Below, in pieces: positions 56,483 to 64,000 of a DNA stretch of 64,000 nt. Under the pieces are notes generated by a model. It worked only from the letters and a program-made list of their open reading frames with translations. It made no database searches and was not told where the DNA came from. Position 1 is the stretch's first letter. Each line of letters starts with the position of its first letter. Origin of the DNA: Streptomyces sp. NBC_00448 (GTDB lineage Bacteria > Actinomycetota > Actinomycetes > Streptomycetales > Streptomycetaceae); NCBI RefSeq assembly GCF_036014115.1, contig NZ_CP107913.1, forward strand, positions 3,829,001 to 3,893,000, given 5' to 3'. The translations under genes and the position numbers were made by a program.

Positions 56483-56923
56483 GTGGACAGTGACCTGCGG
56501 CGTGCGGTGGTCGTGACGCTTGGCGAACTCGGGCGAAGCGATGACTGGCGTGACCGGGCGGATGCCGGTCACAGCCTGGCAGGGTTCGCCGAGATGCCGG
56601 AGGCCGTAGAGCTATTGCTGGACCTTGTGCTCGACCGTGGTGACACCTTCGTCACCCGGCGGACCGCAGAGGGCTTGCTTCGACGAAAGGACAGGGTCGG
56701 ACTGACGATAGTCGCGTCCGCACTGGCAGTCGCCAACGACAACCACGCCGATTACATCCACACCGCGATCGTCGATGTCTTCAGCATCTTCTCGGACGAT
56801 CTGGACGAGGCGCTACGGATCTGCGACGAGATGTCGGGCGACACCGACGATCGTGTTGCCCAGGGGGCCCGTCGGTTGCATGCGAGCCTGGCAGAGATCG
56901 ATCCCGTTCTTCGCCCCGCATAG
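56483..56923 (+). CDS. HEAT-repeat domain protein (transposon passenger)
   Basis: A 146-residue helical protein made of HEAT-like repeats: LGRSDDWRDRADAGHSLAGFAEMPEAVELLLDLVLD, then TAEGLLRRKDRVGLTIVASAL and ALRICDEMSGDTDDRVAQGARRLH. Similar Streptomyces proteins are found near toxin-type genes and may be immunity or scaffold proteins; that is inference. The GTG at 56483 has AGAGGCGGG upstream, and the AT-rich GATATTTTG just before could hold a promoter. It runs against the transposase and lies between the element's inverted repeats. Confidence 0.7.
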   Translation: MDSDLRRAVVVTLGELGRSDDWRDRADAGHSLAGFAEMPEAVELLLDLVLDRGDTFVTRRTAEGLLRRKDRVGLTIVASALAVANDNHADYIHTAIVDVFSIFSDDLDEALRICDEMSGDTDDRVAQGARRLHASLAEIDPVLRPA

Positions 56924-57013
56924 CGGCGGTTCGATCGCTGTTGTGAGGTGCAGACCCTCGACTACGGCAGCGCGGCACGTTGCCGGATCAGTGACACTGA
57001 GCATTCCCGTCGA

Positions 57014-57951
57014 TCATGTGCGGAGCCAGATCGTGAGAGCTGCCGCAGTGGCGGTGCCGAGGTAGACATAATGGCGCTTGTCGTAGCGGGTGGCTACCGC
57101 CCGGTGTTGCTTCAACCGGTTGATAGCCCGTTCGACGGTGTTTCGTTTCTTGTACCGCTCCGCATTGAAGCGAGGTGGCCTCCCGCCGTGTGAGCCTTTG
57201 CGCAGGCGGGAGGCCTGGCTGTCGGTCTTCTCCGGGATCGTGTGCCGGATGCCCCGGTGTCGCAGGTACTCGCGGCACGGTCCGTTGCTGTATGCCTTGT
57301 CGGCGGCGACGCTGTCCGGCTTCTTGCGGGGCCTGCCCGGCCCGGACCTCGGGACGCGGATCTTCTCCAGCACCGGTTTGAACTGCGTGCAGTCCGCCCG
57401 CTGGCCGGGTGTGACGATCAAGGAAAGTGGGCGGCAGCGGCCGTCCGCGCTCAGGTGGATTTTTGTGGTGAAGCCGCCGCGCGAGCGGCCAAGGCCTTCA
57501 CCTCTCGCACCACCTCCACCAGCCGGCCTTGCAGGCTCTGCCACGGCGTCTCGTCCTGGTGTTCTGGCCTTTCGGCCCCCTTTGAGCCGGGCGCCGGCGG
57601 CGGGTCGGTGCGGGCGCCCGCCGCATGCTGATGCGCACGAACGATGGTTGAGTCGACTGAGATGTCCCAGTCGATCTCACCTGCCGCGTCGGCTGCGGCC
57701 TGGACCTGCTGGAGCAGACGCTCCCACGTCCCGTCGGCCGACCACAGCCGGTGGCGTTCATAGACTGTCTTCCAGGGCCCGAACCGTTCGGGCAGGTCAC
57801 GCCACTGCACGCCGGTCCGCACTCGGTGCAGAATCCCGTCGATCACCTGCCGGTGGTCCCGCCACCTGCCGCAACGACCGTTACTGACCGGCAGGAACGG
57901 CCGCAACCGTTCCCACTCGGCATCCGTGAGATCACCCCGCCCCATGTCCAC
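57014..57951 (-). CDS. IS5-family transposase, two overlapping frames joined by -1 frameshift
   Basis: The first frame (57951-57451, 166 residues) starts GDLTDAEWERLRPFLP and holds the first catalytic Asp in ISVDSTIVRAHQH. The second (ending 57014) begins in the overlap near GRSRGGFTTKIHLSADGR, with the second Asp in AADKAYSNG and the Glu in VERAINRLKQHR. Five A residues (TTTTT on the plus strand, 57461-57465) lie in the overlap, where a -1 shift would fuse the frames, as in IS427-group elements. All DDE residues are intact, so the enzyme could still be active. Confidence 0.85.
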
Positions 57952-57998
57952 ATCAACGACACGGGCGCGGAGTAGTCACATGATCGACCGGACAGGTC

Positions 57999-58466
57999 CT
58001 AGTGGGTGAGGGTGTGCCGGTCGGCGCCGCCGTCGCCGATGACCACGTGATTGCCCATGGTGTAGGCGCGGGCGCCGATCTCGCTTGCGGACCGCTGGGC
58101 GGTGATTCCTGTGTGCAGCCGCACGTCGGAGAAGTCCGCTCCGATCCGCGCCTCCATGTCCCGCCTGACCGGCTCGGCCAAGGGCGTGCCCGAGGTACGG
58201 AGCACCTCGTCGAAGGACGAACGCTGCACTGCCGGAGCCGAGGCGGCGGATTGGTGTCCGCGGCTGCCCGAGTGGGCATGCTGGGCCTGCTCCAGCATCC
58301 CAGCCACCGCGGCGTTGCCCACGGTGCGTTGCAGGGCAAGGAGCGAGGCCCCGTCCAAGCCTCCAGGTTGGAGAGCCGCTGGAAGTGAGGGTCGCGATGC
58401 CGCTCGACCGGCCGCCCCACGGCGTACGGCCGCTTGCGGCGTCTTGTCACTCTCGTGGGCACGCAT
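57999..58466 (-). pseudogene. N-terminal fragment of DUF4157-domain protein gene
   Basis: The 155 residues have a basic disordered start, LLALQRTVGNAAVAGML (the short helix typical of these proteins), VQRSSFDEVLRTSGTPLAEPVRRDMEARIGADFSDVRLHTG and NHVVIGDGGADRHTLTH, then a TAG made at the transposon junction. This is the DUF4157 module, whose HExxH is cut at the junction. DUF4157 proteins are often linked with contractile injection systems or polymorphic toxins; no such structural genes are in the window. The membrane-protein gene 150 bases upstream reads in the same direction. Confidence 0.85.
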
Positions 58467-58616
58467 GAGTCAAGTCGCTTGTCACGGCACAGACGGGCAG
58501 TTCCATGCATATACCGGTGCCCGGCTCGCGCGGGAGGGCGAGAAGGGCAGAGCACGGTGCCCTCGCAGGTACCCACGCGGCGCGCGGATGACGAGCACGG
58601 GCTTGCCACCAGGAGG

Positions 58617-59066
58617 TCACCCCACTTCGGCGTCCCCCTGCTCACACCACCGACCTCGACGTACCGGCCGGCTGCGAACGACCCGAGAGAGACAGCCGCA
58701 GTTCGTGCCGTACAGGAGGAACAACAGGGCAAGGAGGCCAAGGACCGTCACCAGAGCGACGCCCAGCCGACGAACCCGTAGCGGGGCCGGATGCCGCCAG
58801 GCGGCTGCCACGGCGGCGACAGCGACGACCAGAACCGCGATGGCCCCCGAGGTGAGCACAGCACTGTGCTGCCATCCCCAGTAGACCCCGGTCGCGACTC
58901 CCGCGAGCAGAAGGCCGGCGAGGAGCTGCAGTATGCCCTCGCCGACGAACTCCAGGATGAACTCCGTGATCCATCCCCAGGCCGTGCGCGAGCTGTCGCC
59001 CTTCCGCTCCTGCGTATCCGGCCCAGCCGCACCCGTGCCCGGGTGGTCATCCGCGGGGCCCACCAT
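58617..59066 (-). CDS. small membrane protein upstream of DUF4157 gene
   Basis: A 149-residue protein with three predicted helices: ILQLLAGLLLAGVATGVYWGW, AVLTSGAIAVLVVAVAAVAAAW and LGVALVTVLGLLALLFLLYG. The N-terminal 25 residues are polar, and the C-terminus is basic with two cysteines (NCGCLSR). Same direction as the DUF4157 gene, so they may have formed one unit. The family is unknown. ATG at 59066 has AAGGGGGCGG upstream. Confidence 0.6.
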   Translation of the reverse strand: MVGPADDHPGTGAAGPDTQERKGDSSRTAWGWITEFILEFVGEGILQLLAGLLLAGVATGVYWGWQHSAVLTSGAIAVLVVAVAAVAAAWRHPAPLRVRRLGVALVTVLGLLALLFLLYGTNCGCLSRVVRSRPVRRGRWCEQGDAEVG

Positions 59067-59279
59067 CCGCCCCCTTGCTCCCCTGATGCGAAGTGGTTCC
59101 GGAGCGCCGCGGAACTCCGAGCCGAAAGCAATCGGGCGACCAGGCGATCAGGTCCGACGCCGCCGCGTCCGGATGCCGCGGCGTTCAGCCCCCGCAGACG
59201 CCAAAATCCCGCCTGGTCGCCATGACCGGGCGGGATCTCATTGAACTCTTCCCGAGGTAAATCGAGAACAGTCGTGTTG

Positions 59280-59353
59280 TGGACCTGAGGGGATTCGAAC
59301 CCCTGACCCCCTCGATGCGAACGAGGTGCGCTACCGGACTGCGCCACAGGCCC
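59280..59353 (-). tRNA. tRNA-Ala (anticodon CGC)
   Basis: Minus-strand cloverleaf of 74 bases: acceptor GGGCCTG with CAGGTCC (one G-T pair), D-arm GGCGCAGTCCGGTAGCGC, anticodon stem CCTCG/CGAGG with loop TTCGCAT giving CGC, and T-arm GGGGTTCGAATCCCC. CCA is not encoded. It marks the return to core chromosome. Confidence 0.93.
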
Positions 59354-59423
59354 TTGCAACGAGGAAAACTCTAGCATCCCCGGGAGGGTGGTCGTGAACC
59401 TGATATCGGCTGGTTCACCAGGC

Positions 59424-60509
59424 TCACTCGTTGGCGGCGCGAGGGCGGTCGGGGTCGGCGTACTGGTCGAACAGCGGGGTCCGCGTGGTGCGCGGGCGGC
59501 GCGCCGGCGGCTGCTGCTCGCGCGGCTCGGCCGCCTCCCGGGGTTGCGGGGCGTCGCGGCGGTCACGCTGCTCGCGCGCCGCCGCGGAATCGCCGGGCGT
59601 CGTACCGGAGCGGGCCGAACTCCAGGTGTCGGGTGCGCCGAGGTCGACGCCCCCGGACGTGCGAGGGGCGACAGGGGCAGTCACATAGGTGGGCAGCGGC
59701 ACCGGTACGGGCGCCCAGCCGTCGTCGGCGGACTGCTGCGCGCGCTGCTGGTCGACCCACTCGGCGTGGTCGGTCTGCTCGACCAGGGCGCGGCGGTCGG
59801 CGGAGCGGGGCGACGGCGCAGGCGCGGCAGAGGGCGTCGGGCGGGCACCCTGGGCAGCGGGGGCGGGCGCCGGGCGCTCGTCACGGTCGCGACCGCGCTC
59901 GGCCGCCGGAGCGGCCGGCCGAGGGGCCCTGAGGCGGCGCGCGGCCTCGGCGGCGCGCCGCTGGTCGAGGCGGACCTCGTAGCGTCGGCGCTCCTGGCGG
60001 CGCATCTGACCGATGTAGACGGTCAGCAGGACCGCAGGGATGGCGGGGACCCAGAGCAGCGCGACGCCCCCGACGGCCGCGGCGATGGCGCCGATGGTGA
60101 AGGCGAGGAAGAGCGTGGTGGTGGTGCGGCGGCGCCGGGCGAGCAACTGGGCTCGCTGGTTGCCCGCGTCCCGGGAGCTGGCAGCCTGGGCGGTGGGCGC
60201 CGGGCGTGCCGCGGGGCGCCGTACCTCGGTCGCGGGCACGGCCAGCCCCCGGACGTCGACTGACGCGTCCGGTTCGTCCGGGTCGGCGTCGTCGTCCGGT
60301 GCGTCGGCGGCGGGGTCAACGGTCTCACCGCGCGCCTTGGCGACGCGCCGCTCCATCGCCGCCCGCCCGGACAGCAGCCGGATGGCGGTGCTGAAGCGTT
60401 CCGTCGGACGCGCTTCGTTGAGCTCGTCCTGCCTACGGAGCCACATCGGCACCAGGTAGGCAGCCCAGGCCCCGACGATGACTGCGTAGATGAGGCCGCT
60501 ACTGCTCAC
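59424..60509 (-). CDS. sepX: SepX/GlpR actinobacterial cell-division membrane protein
   Basis: A 361-residue protein with an N-terminal helix (SGLIYAVIVGAWAAYLVPMWL), a cytoplasmic segment with RRQDELNEARPTERFSTAIRLL, two further helices (TLFLAFTIGAIAAAVGGVALLWVPAIPAVLLTVYI) and a long Ala/Pro/Arg-rich disordered tail. This layout and its place beside a gephyrin-like glp gene identify SepX (GlpR), a receptor for Glp that helps organise division septa. The GTG has TACCGT seven bases before it. Function in this organism is inferred from Streptomyces and Corynebacterium work. Confidence 0.82.
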   Translation of the reverse strand: MSSSGLIYAVIVGAWAAYLVPMWLRRQDELNEARPTERFSTAIRLLSGRAAMERRVAKARGETVDPAADAPDDDADPDEPDASVDVRGLAVPATEVRRPAARPAPTAQAASSRDAGNQRAQLLARRRRTTTTLFLAFTIGAIAAAVGGVALLWVPAIPAVLLTVYIGQMRRQERRRYEVRLDQRRAAEAARRLRAPRPAAPAAERGRDRDERPAPAPAAQGARPTPSAAPAPSPRSADRRALVEQTDHAEWVDQQRAQQSADDGWAPVPVPLPTYVTAPVAPRTSGGVDLGAPDTWSSARSGTTPGDSAAAREQRDRRDAPQPREAAEPREQQPPARRPRTTRTPLFDQYADPDRPRAANE

Positions 60510-60516
60510 GTGCTAC

Positions 60517-60522
60517 ACGGTA
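60517..60522 (-). promoter_or_regulatory. -10 box of leaderless promoter, sepX
   Basis: TACCGT on the minus strand, seven bases before the GTG at 60509. The upstream 60590-60640 stretch is unusually AT-rich for this genome. Confidence 0.4.
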
Positions 60523-60637
60523 GGGGCGATCGAGACACGCCATTGGCAATTCGGCCCGGTGTGTCGCACGATCTGGCTGATACGTCGAGATTTTTGTGCG
60601 ATGAACGCGCGATGAGCTTTACTTTCGAACAATAGTC

Positions 60638-61234
60638 TTATTTCTGAGGCGTGCCCGGCCTTGCCTGCCGCCATCGGCCGACGAGTCCGTCGGGCACTTC
60701 TTCCGCGGTGAGCGCGTAGACGAGGTGGTCGCGCCATCCGCCGTCGATATGCAGATAGCGCGGACGAAGCCCCTCCTCGCGGAAGCCGAGCTTTTCGGCG
60801 ACCCGGCGGCTGGGCCCGTTCTCGGGGCGAATGCAGACCTCCACCCGGTGCAGCCCGACCCGCCGGAAGCAGTGGTCCACGGCGAGCGCGACGGATGTGG
60901 GCATCACTCCCCGGCCGGCGACCGCCTCATCCACCCAGTAGCCGATGTGCGCGGAGCACATGGAGCCCCAGGTGATTCCCGCGACGGTGAGTTGACCCGC
61001 GAGGCGCCCCTGGTAGTCGATGACGAACGGCAGCATGCGCCCGGCGTTCGCCTCCCGGCGCAGATGTCTGACCATCTGACGATATGTGGGACGTTGTACG
61101 ACCTGCCCCGGCGGCGCGGGCGGCACCGTGGCCTCCCAGGGGCGCAACCAGTCGCGGTTGCGCCGGTTGACCTCGCGCCATGCGCGCTGGTCACGCATCC
61201 GGATCGGGCGGAGGGTGATGTCACCGTCCACCAA
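60638..61234 (-). CDS. GNAT-family acetyltransferase, RimJ/RimL type
   Basis: A 198-residue acetyltransferase: ITLRPIRMRDQRAWREVNRRNRDWLRPWEATVP begins the domain, AHIGYWVDEAVAGRGVMPTSVALAVDHCF has the acetyl-CoA loop, and RVEVCIRPENGPSRRVAEKLGFREEGLRPRYLHIDGGWRDHLVYAL ends it, as in N-terminal protein acetyltransferases. Start is TTG at 61234 or GTG at 61231. It sits between mog and sepX; its role in the cluster is unknown. Confidence 0.87.
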   Translation of the reverse strand: MVDGDITLRPIRMRDQRAWREVNRRNRDWLRPWEATVPPAPPGQVVQRPTYRQMVRHLRREANAGRMLPFVIDYQGRLAGQLTVAGITWGSMCSAHIGYWVDEAVAGRGVMPTSVALAVDHCFRRVGLHRVEVCIRPENGPSRRVAEKLGFREEGLRPRYLHIDGGWRDHLVYALTAEEVPDGLVGRWRQARPGTPQK

Positions 61235-61254
61235 CTCGGCCGGCCAGGACCCGT

Positions 61255-61821
61255 TCAGCTCGGTCTCCCAGTGACGGATTGCGGATCATCGTCCGAGTGA
61301 CGATCCGACTGCTCTTTCGGGTGATCGCCGCCGCGGATCTGATCGACAGCATGGACGACGATCGGCGCGAGTACGGCAAGGCCGTCCTTCACCCCGCCGG
61401 TCGATCCGGGAAGGTTCACCACCAGGGTGCGGCCGGCGACCCCCGCGACACCACGGGACAGCGCCGCAGTGGGCACTTTCCGCCCGCCTGCCGCACGGAT
61501 CGCCTCTGCGATGCCCGGCACCTCGTAGTCGAGCACCGCCCGGGTGACCTCGGGGGTGCGGTCGGTCGGTGAGATCCCGGTGCCGCCGGTGGTGACCACG
61601 ACGTCGTAGCCCGCGTCGACCGCCGCGATGAGCGCCTTACGCACGGGCTCCCCGTCCGGGACGACCCGGGGGCCGTCCACGGCGAAGCCCCACTCGGCCA
61701 GCGCGGCAACGATCAGCGGGCCGCCGCGGTCCTCGTACACCCCCGCGGAGGCCCGGTTGGACGCGGTGACCGCCAGGGCGCGCGGCGGGCCCGGTGGTCG
61801 GCCGCCGCTGGGCGCGGTCAT
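61255..61821 (-). CDS. mog: molybdopterin adenylyltransferase-like protein (MoaB/Mog)
   Basis: A 188-residue MPT-binding domain protein: [23 protein letters not shown], then [18 protein letters not shown] (the MPT-binding loop with key Asp), and [21 protein letters not shown]. It adenylates molybdopterin for metal insertion. Its ATG overlaps the moaC stop by four bases (ATGA). The C-terminal 20 residues are charged. Confidence 0.9.
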   Translation of the reverse strand: MTAPSGGRPPGPPRALAVTASNRASAGVYEDRGGPLIVAALAEWGFAVDGPRVVPDGEPVRKALIAAVDAGYDVVVTTGGTGISPTDRTPEVTRAVLDYEVPGIAEAIRAAGGRKVPTAALSRGVAGVAGRTLVVNLPGSTGGVKDGLAVLAPIVVHAVDQIRGGDHPKEQSDRHSDDDPQSVTGRPS

Positions 61822-62300
61822 GGCCGCCGCCAGTCGCCGGACTTACCGCCGGTCTTCTCCTCGACCCGCACATCGGTGACGACGGCACCCTTGTCGACGG
61901 CCTTGACCATGTCGACAACGGTGAGCGCAGCGACTGCGACAGCGGTCAGCGCCTCCATCTCGACCCCCGTGCGGTCGGTCGTCCTGACCGTCGCGGTGAT
62001 CTCGACCGCCTGATCGGTGACCGCCAGGTCGATCTTCACACCGGACAGCGACAGCGGGTGACACAGCGGGATGAGGTCAGGCGTGCGCTTGGCGCCCATG
62101 ATGCCGGCGACCCGCGCGACCGCGAGCGCGTCGCCCTTGGGCAGGCCGTCGGCGCGTAGGAGTTCGACGACACGGGGAGCCACCAGGACGCGCCCGGTGG
62201 CACGCGCGGTACGTGCGGTGACGTCCTTCGCGGAGACGTCGACCATGCGGGCTGCGCCTGCCTCGTCTACGTGGGTGAGGTGCTGCTGCGCGCTGCTCAT
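61818..62300 (-). CDS. moaC: cyclic pyranopterin monophosphate synthase accessory protein
   Basis: A 160-residue Moa[54 protein letters not shown] and [45 protein letters not shown] are the conserved parts, with catalytic Lys in the last block. It works with MoaA, not seen here, to make cyclic pyranopterin for molybdenum cofactor. Coupled to mog by overlap. Confidence 0.95.
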   Translation of the reverse strand: MSSAQQHLTHVDEAGAARMVDVSAKDVTARTARATGRVLVAPRVVELLRADGLPKGDALAVARVAGIMGAKRTPDLIPLCHPLSLSGVKIDLAVTDQAVEITATVRTTDRTGVEMEALTAVAVAALTVVDMVKAVDKGAVVTDVRVEEKTGGKSGDWRRP

Positions 62301-62388
62301 CGTTCTCCCGGTGCGGTCGCTTGGGCAGACACCGTACCGGCCTGCGACCGGGCGTGGCGCGCTGGCCCGCGAGCCGGGATGCCGGGTG

Positions 62389-63711
62389 CTAGTCCAGCAC
62401 GACCACGTCGACTTCGCTGCCCGCGGAGAGCGAGGTGACGGCCTCCGGTACGACGATCAGTGAATCAGCGTGCGCAAGGGCCTTGACCAGGTGGGAAGCG
62501 GCGCCACCCACAGGGGTGACGGTACGGGACCGCTTGTCGTACTGCGCGCGCAGGAACTGCCGCCTGCCGTCCGGCGAATCCTCGATCGCGGTGGTGCACG
62601 CGGCTTGTACGACCCGCCGATGCACGTCACCCGCGCCCATGAGTGTGCGGATGACCGGTCGTACGAACATCTCGAACGACACATACGCGCTCACCGGGTT
62701 GCCCGGCAACGCCAGCAGCGGTGTGTGCTCGGGGCCGATCCGCCCGAAGCCCTGCGGCTTGCCCGGCTGCATCGCGAGTGTGCGGAAGTCGACATACCCG
62801 GCGGCCTCCTCCGCGTCCTCGCCGAACGATCCGCCCAGTGACGACAGCGCCTCCTTGACGACGTCGTAGGCACCGACGCTGACTCCCCCGCTGGTGACGA
62901 TGATGTCCGCGCGGATGAGCTGGTCCTCGATGGTGGCGCGCAGCGTCTCGACCTCGTCGGCGACCGCGCCGACCCGGTACGCGATGGCGCCGGCGGCCTT
63001 GGCCGCGGCGGTGAGGGCGAAGCTGTTGGAGTCGTGGATACGGCCCGGGCCCAGTTCCTCACCTGGCTGGGCCAATTCGCTGCCGGTGGAGACGACCACG
63101 ACCCGGGGGCGCGGTCGGACGGTGACCGTACCGCGGCCGATCGCGGCCAGCAGTCCGATCTGGGGCGCGCCGAGCACGGTGCCCGCGGCGAGTGCCAACT
63201 CGCCCGCGGTGACATCACTGCCGCGGGCCCGTACGAACTGCCCGGTCTCCGGAGCCTTGTGCACGCGCACCTCACCGCCGGCGCCCCCGGGGTCGTCACC
63301 GAAGGACGCCATGGAGCGGGCCGGCCCACCGCCTGTGCCACCGTCGGTCCACTCGACGGGGACGACGGCCTCGGCGCCGGGGGGAAGCGGGGCTCCGGTC
63401 ATGATGCGGGCGGCCTGACCGGGCCTCACGGTGGGTGGCTCGCTGCTGCCGGCGGCGATGTCGCCGATCACGTCGAGTACGGCGGGGTGGTCGGTGGTCG
63501 CGGCCTTGGTGTCGGCGACCCGGACGGCGTAACCGTCCATGGAGCTGTTCGGGAACGGTGGCAGGGAGGTCGGCACCGTGACGTCCTCGACCAGTACGCA
63601 CCCTTGGGCGTCGAGGAGTTGCAGGTCGATCGGGTCCAGAGGGGAGAGCTGCCCCAGGATGTTGTCCAGGTGTTCGGTGACGGACCACAAACGATCGACG
63701 TCGTGACTCAC
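62389..63711 (-). CDS. glp: gephyrin-like molybdotransferase Glp (MoeA type)
   Basis: A 440-residue MoeA-fold protein: [13 protein letters not shown] (domain II signature), [45 protein letters not shown] and [19 protein letters not shown] (MPT-binding domain), and [25 protein letters not shown] at the C-terminus. Actinobacterial Glp proteins were shown in Corynebacterium to bind FtsZ and the membrane receptor GlpR; here glp lies four genes from sepX/glpR. Its ATG overlaps galU by four bases. Confidence 0.9.
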   Translation of the reverse strand: MSHDVDRLWSVTEHLDNILGQLSPLDPIDLQLLDAQGCVLVEDVTVPTSLPPFPNSSMDGYAVRVADTKAATTDHPAVLDVIGDIAAGSSEPPTVRPGQAARIMTGAPLPPGAEAVVPVEWTDGGTGGGPARSMASFGDDPGGAGGEVRVHKAPETGQFVRARGSDVTAGELALAAGTVLGAPQIGLLAAIGRGTVTVRPRPRVVVVSTGSELAQPGEELGPGRIHDSNSFALTAAAKAAGAIAYRVGAVADEVETLRATIEDQLIRADIIVTSGGVSVGAYDVVKEALSSLGGSFGEDAEEAAGYVDFRTLAMQPGKPQGFGRIGPEHTPLLALPGNPVSAYVSFEMFVRPVIRTLMGAGDVHRRVVQAACTTAIEDSPDGRRQFLRAQYDKRSRTVTPVGGAASHLVKALAHADSLIVVPEAVTSLSAGSEVDVVVLD

Positions 63712-64000
63712 TCTTGCATCTCCTCATTGACGTACGAACGCAGCCAGGTCCTGAAATCGGGCCCCAGGTCTTCACGTTCGCATGCCAGTCGGACAATCGC
63801 ACGCAGGTAGTCGCCGCGGTCGCCGGTGTCGTAGCGGCGCCCGGTGAAGACGACGCCGTGGACAGGGCCGCCGTCAGTCTCCTGGTGGGCCAACTCGCGC
63901 AGGGCGTCGGTGAGCTGGATCTCACCGCCTTGGCCCGGCTGGGTCTTCTTGAGCACCTCGAAGACCCCGGGGTCGAGCACGTAGCGTCCGATGACGGCGT
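63708..64000 (-). CDS. galU: UTP-glucose-1-phosphate uridylyltransferase, C-terminal part
   Basis: Only the last 97 residues lie in the window; the gene continues beyond the right edge. TAVIGRYVLDPGVFEVLKKTQPGQGGEIQLTDALRELA and VVFTGRRYDTGDRGDYLRAIVRLACER match the GalU C-terminus. It makes UDP-glucose for cell-wall and trehalose synthesis. Overlap with glp suggests one operon. Confidence 0.92.
   Translation of the reverse strand, partial: AVIGRYVLDPGVFEVLKKTQPGQGGEIQLTDALRELAHQETDGGPVHGVVFTGRRYDTGDRGDYLRAIVRLACEREDLGPDFRTWLRSYVNEEMQE

Larger units (their letters stand above)
56402..58002. mobile_element. IS5-type transposon with HEAT-repeat passenger gene
   Basis: Both ends carry CTAGGACCTGTCC followed by a similar ten bases: 56402-56424 against the reverse complement of 57980-58002 match in 21 of 23 positions. 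CTAG may be the target duplication or part of the repeat. Inside are a two-frame DDE transposase (57014-57951) and a HEAT-repeat gene (56483-56923). A partial copy of the inverted repeat (CCCGTCGATCATGTG, 57006-57020) lies just past the transposase, suggesting the original IS ended there and grew by capture of the passenger. It splits the DUF4157 gene. Confidence 0.75.

Overview
The window comes from a very GC-rich actinomycete chromosome, most likely Streptomyces or a close Streptomycetaceae relative. Support for this: strong GC bias at third codon positions, many GTG starts, at least nine promoters of the leaderless type (TANNNT box 6-7 bases before the start codon), a DivIVA/Scy-like coiled-coil protein, a galT-galE-galK operon, a CebR-type cellulose operator, and a galU-glp-moaC-mog-acetyltransferase-sepX block. 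Both edges are cut: the first gene lacks its 5' end and the last one (galU) also lacks its 5' end.

Layout, left part (1-31.7 kb) is core chromosome. It opens with a SUKH-like immunity domain, a coiled-coil protein, a NarL-type histidine kinase, ppc and an orphan LuxR-type response regulator. Next come the divergent tamR/tam pair with a VOC protein, then the leftward genes pth, rplY, prs and glmU and a tRNA-Gln. A fatty-acid desaturase with its TetR regulator follows, then the gal operon, a second orphan regulator with a pseudo-receiver, a PQQ-propeller membrane protein, an ABC-F protein, ispE, rsmA, a TatD hydrolase, a zinc-ribbon protein, rsmI and the divergent protein O-mannosyltransferase gene.

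Middle part (31.7-54 kb) is more accessory. It holds an SDR, a serine hydrolase, a secreted CBM2-GH6 cellulase under a perfect CebR box, a KstD-like flavoprotein, a tricorn-type protease, and a small hydrophilic stress-type protein. A compact leftward operon encodes a Baeyer-Villiger-type monooxygenase, an alpha/beta hydrolase and an SDR; it is separated from a divergent MerR gene by a perfect 12-6-12 palindrome. DNA-alkylation repair genes (AdaA-AlkA fusion, ogt), a TetR/MMPL exporter pair and GTP cyclohydrolase II follow.

Right part (54-64 kb): an RlmA-like methyltransferase, then the most unusual locus of the window. A DUF4157 protein gene with a C-terminal HEMQH metallopeptidase-like domain is split by a 1.6-kb IS5-type transposon that carries a HEAT-repeat passenger gene between its inverted repeats. 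The C-terminal half also has a one-base frameshift. After a tRNA-Ala the core resumes with sepX(glpR), an acetyltransferase, mog, moaC, glp and galU, a block linking molybdopterin-type proteins to actinobacterial cell division.
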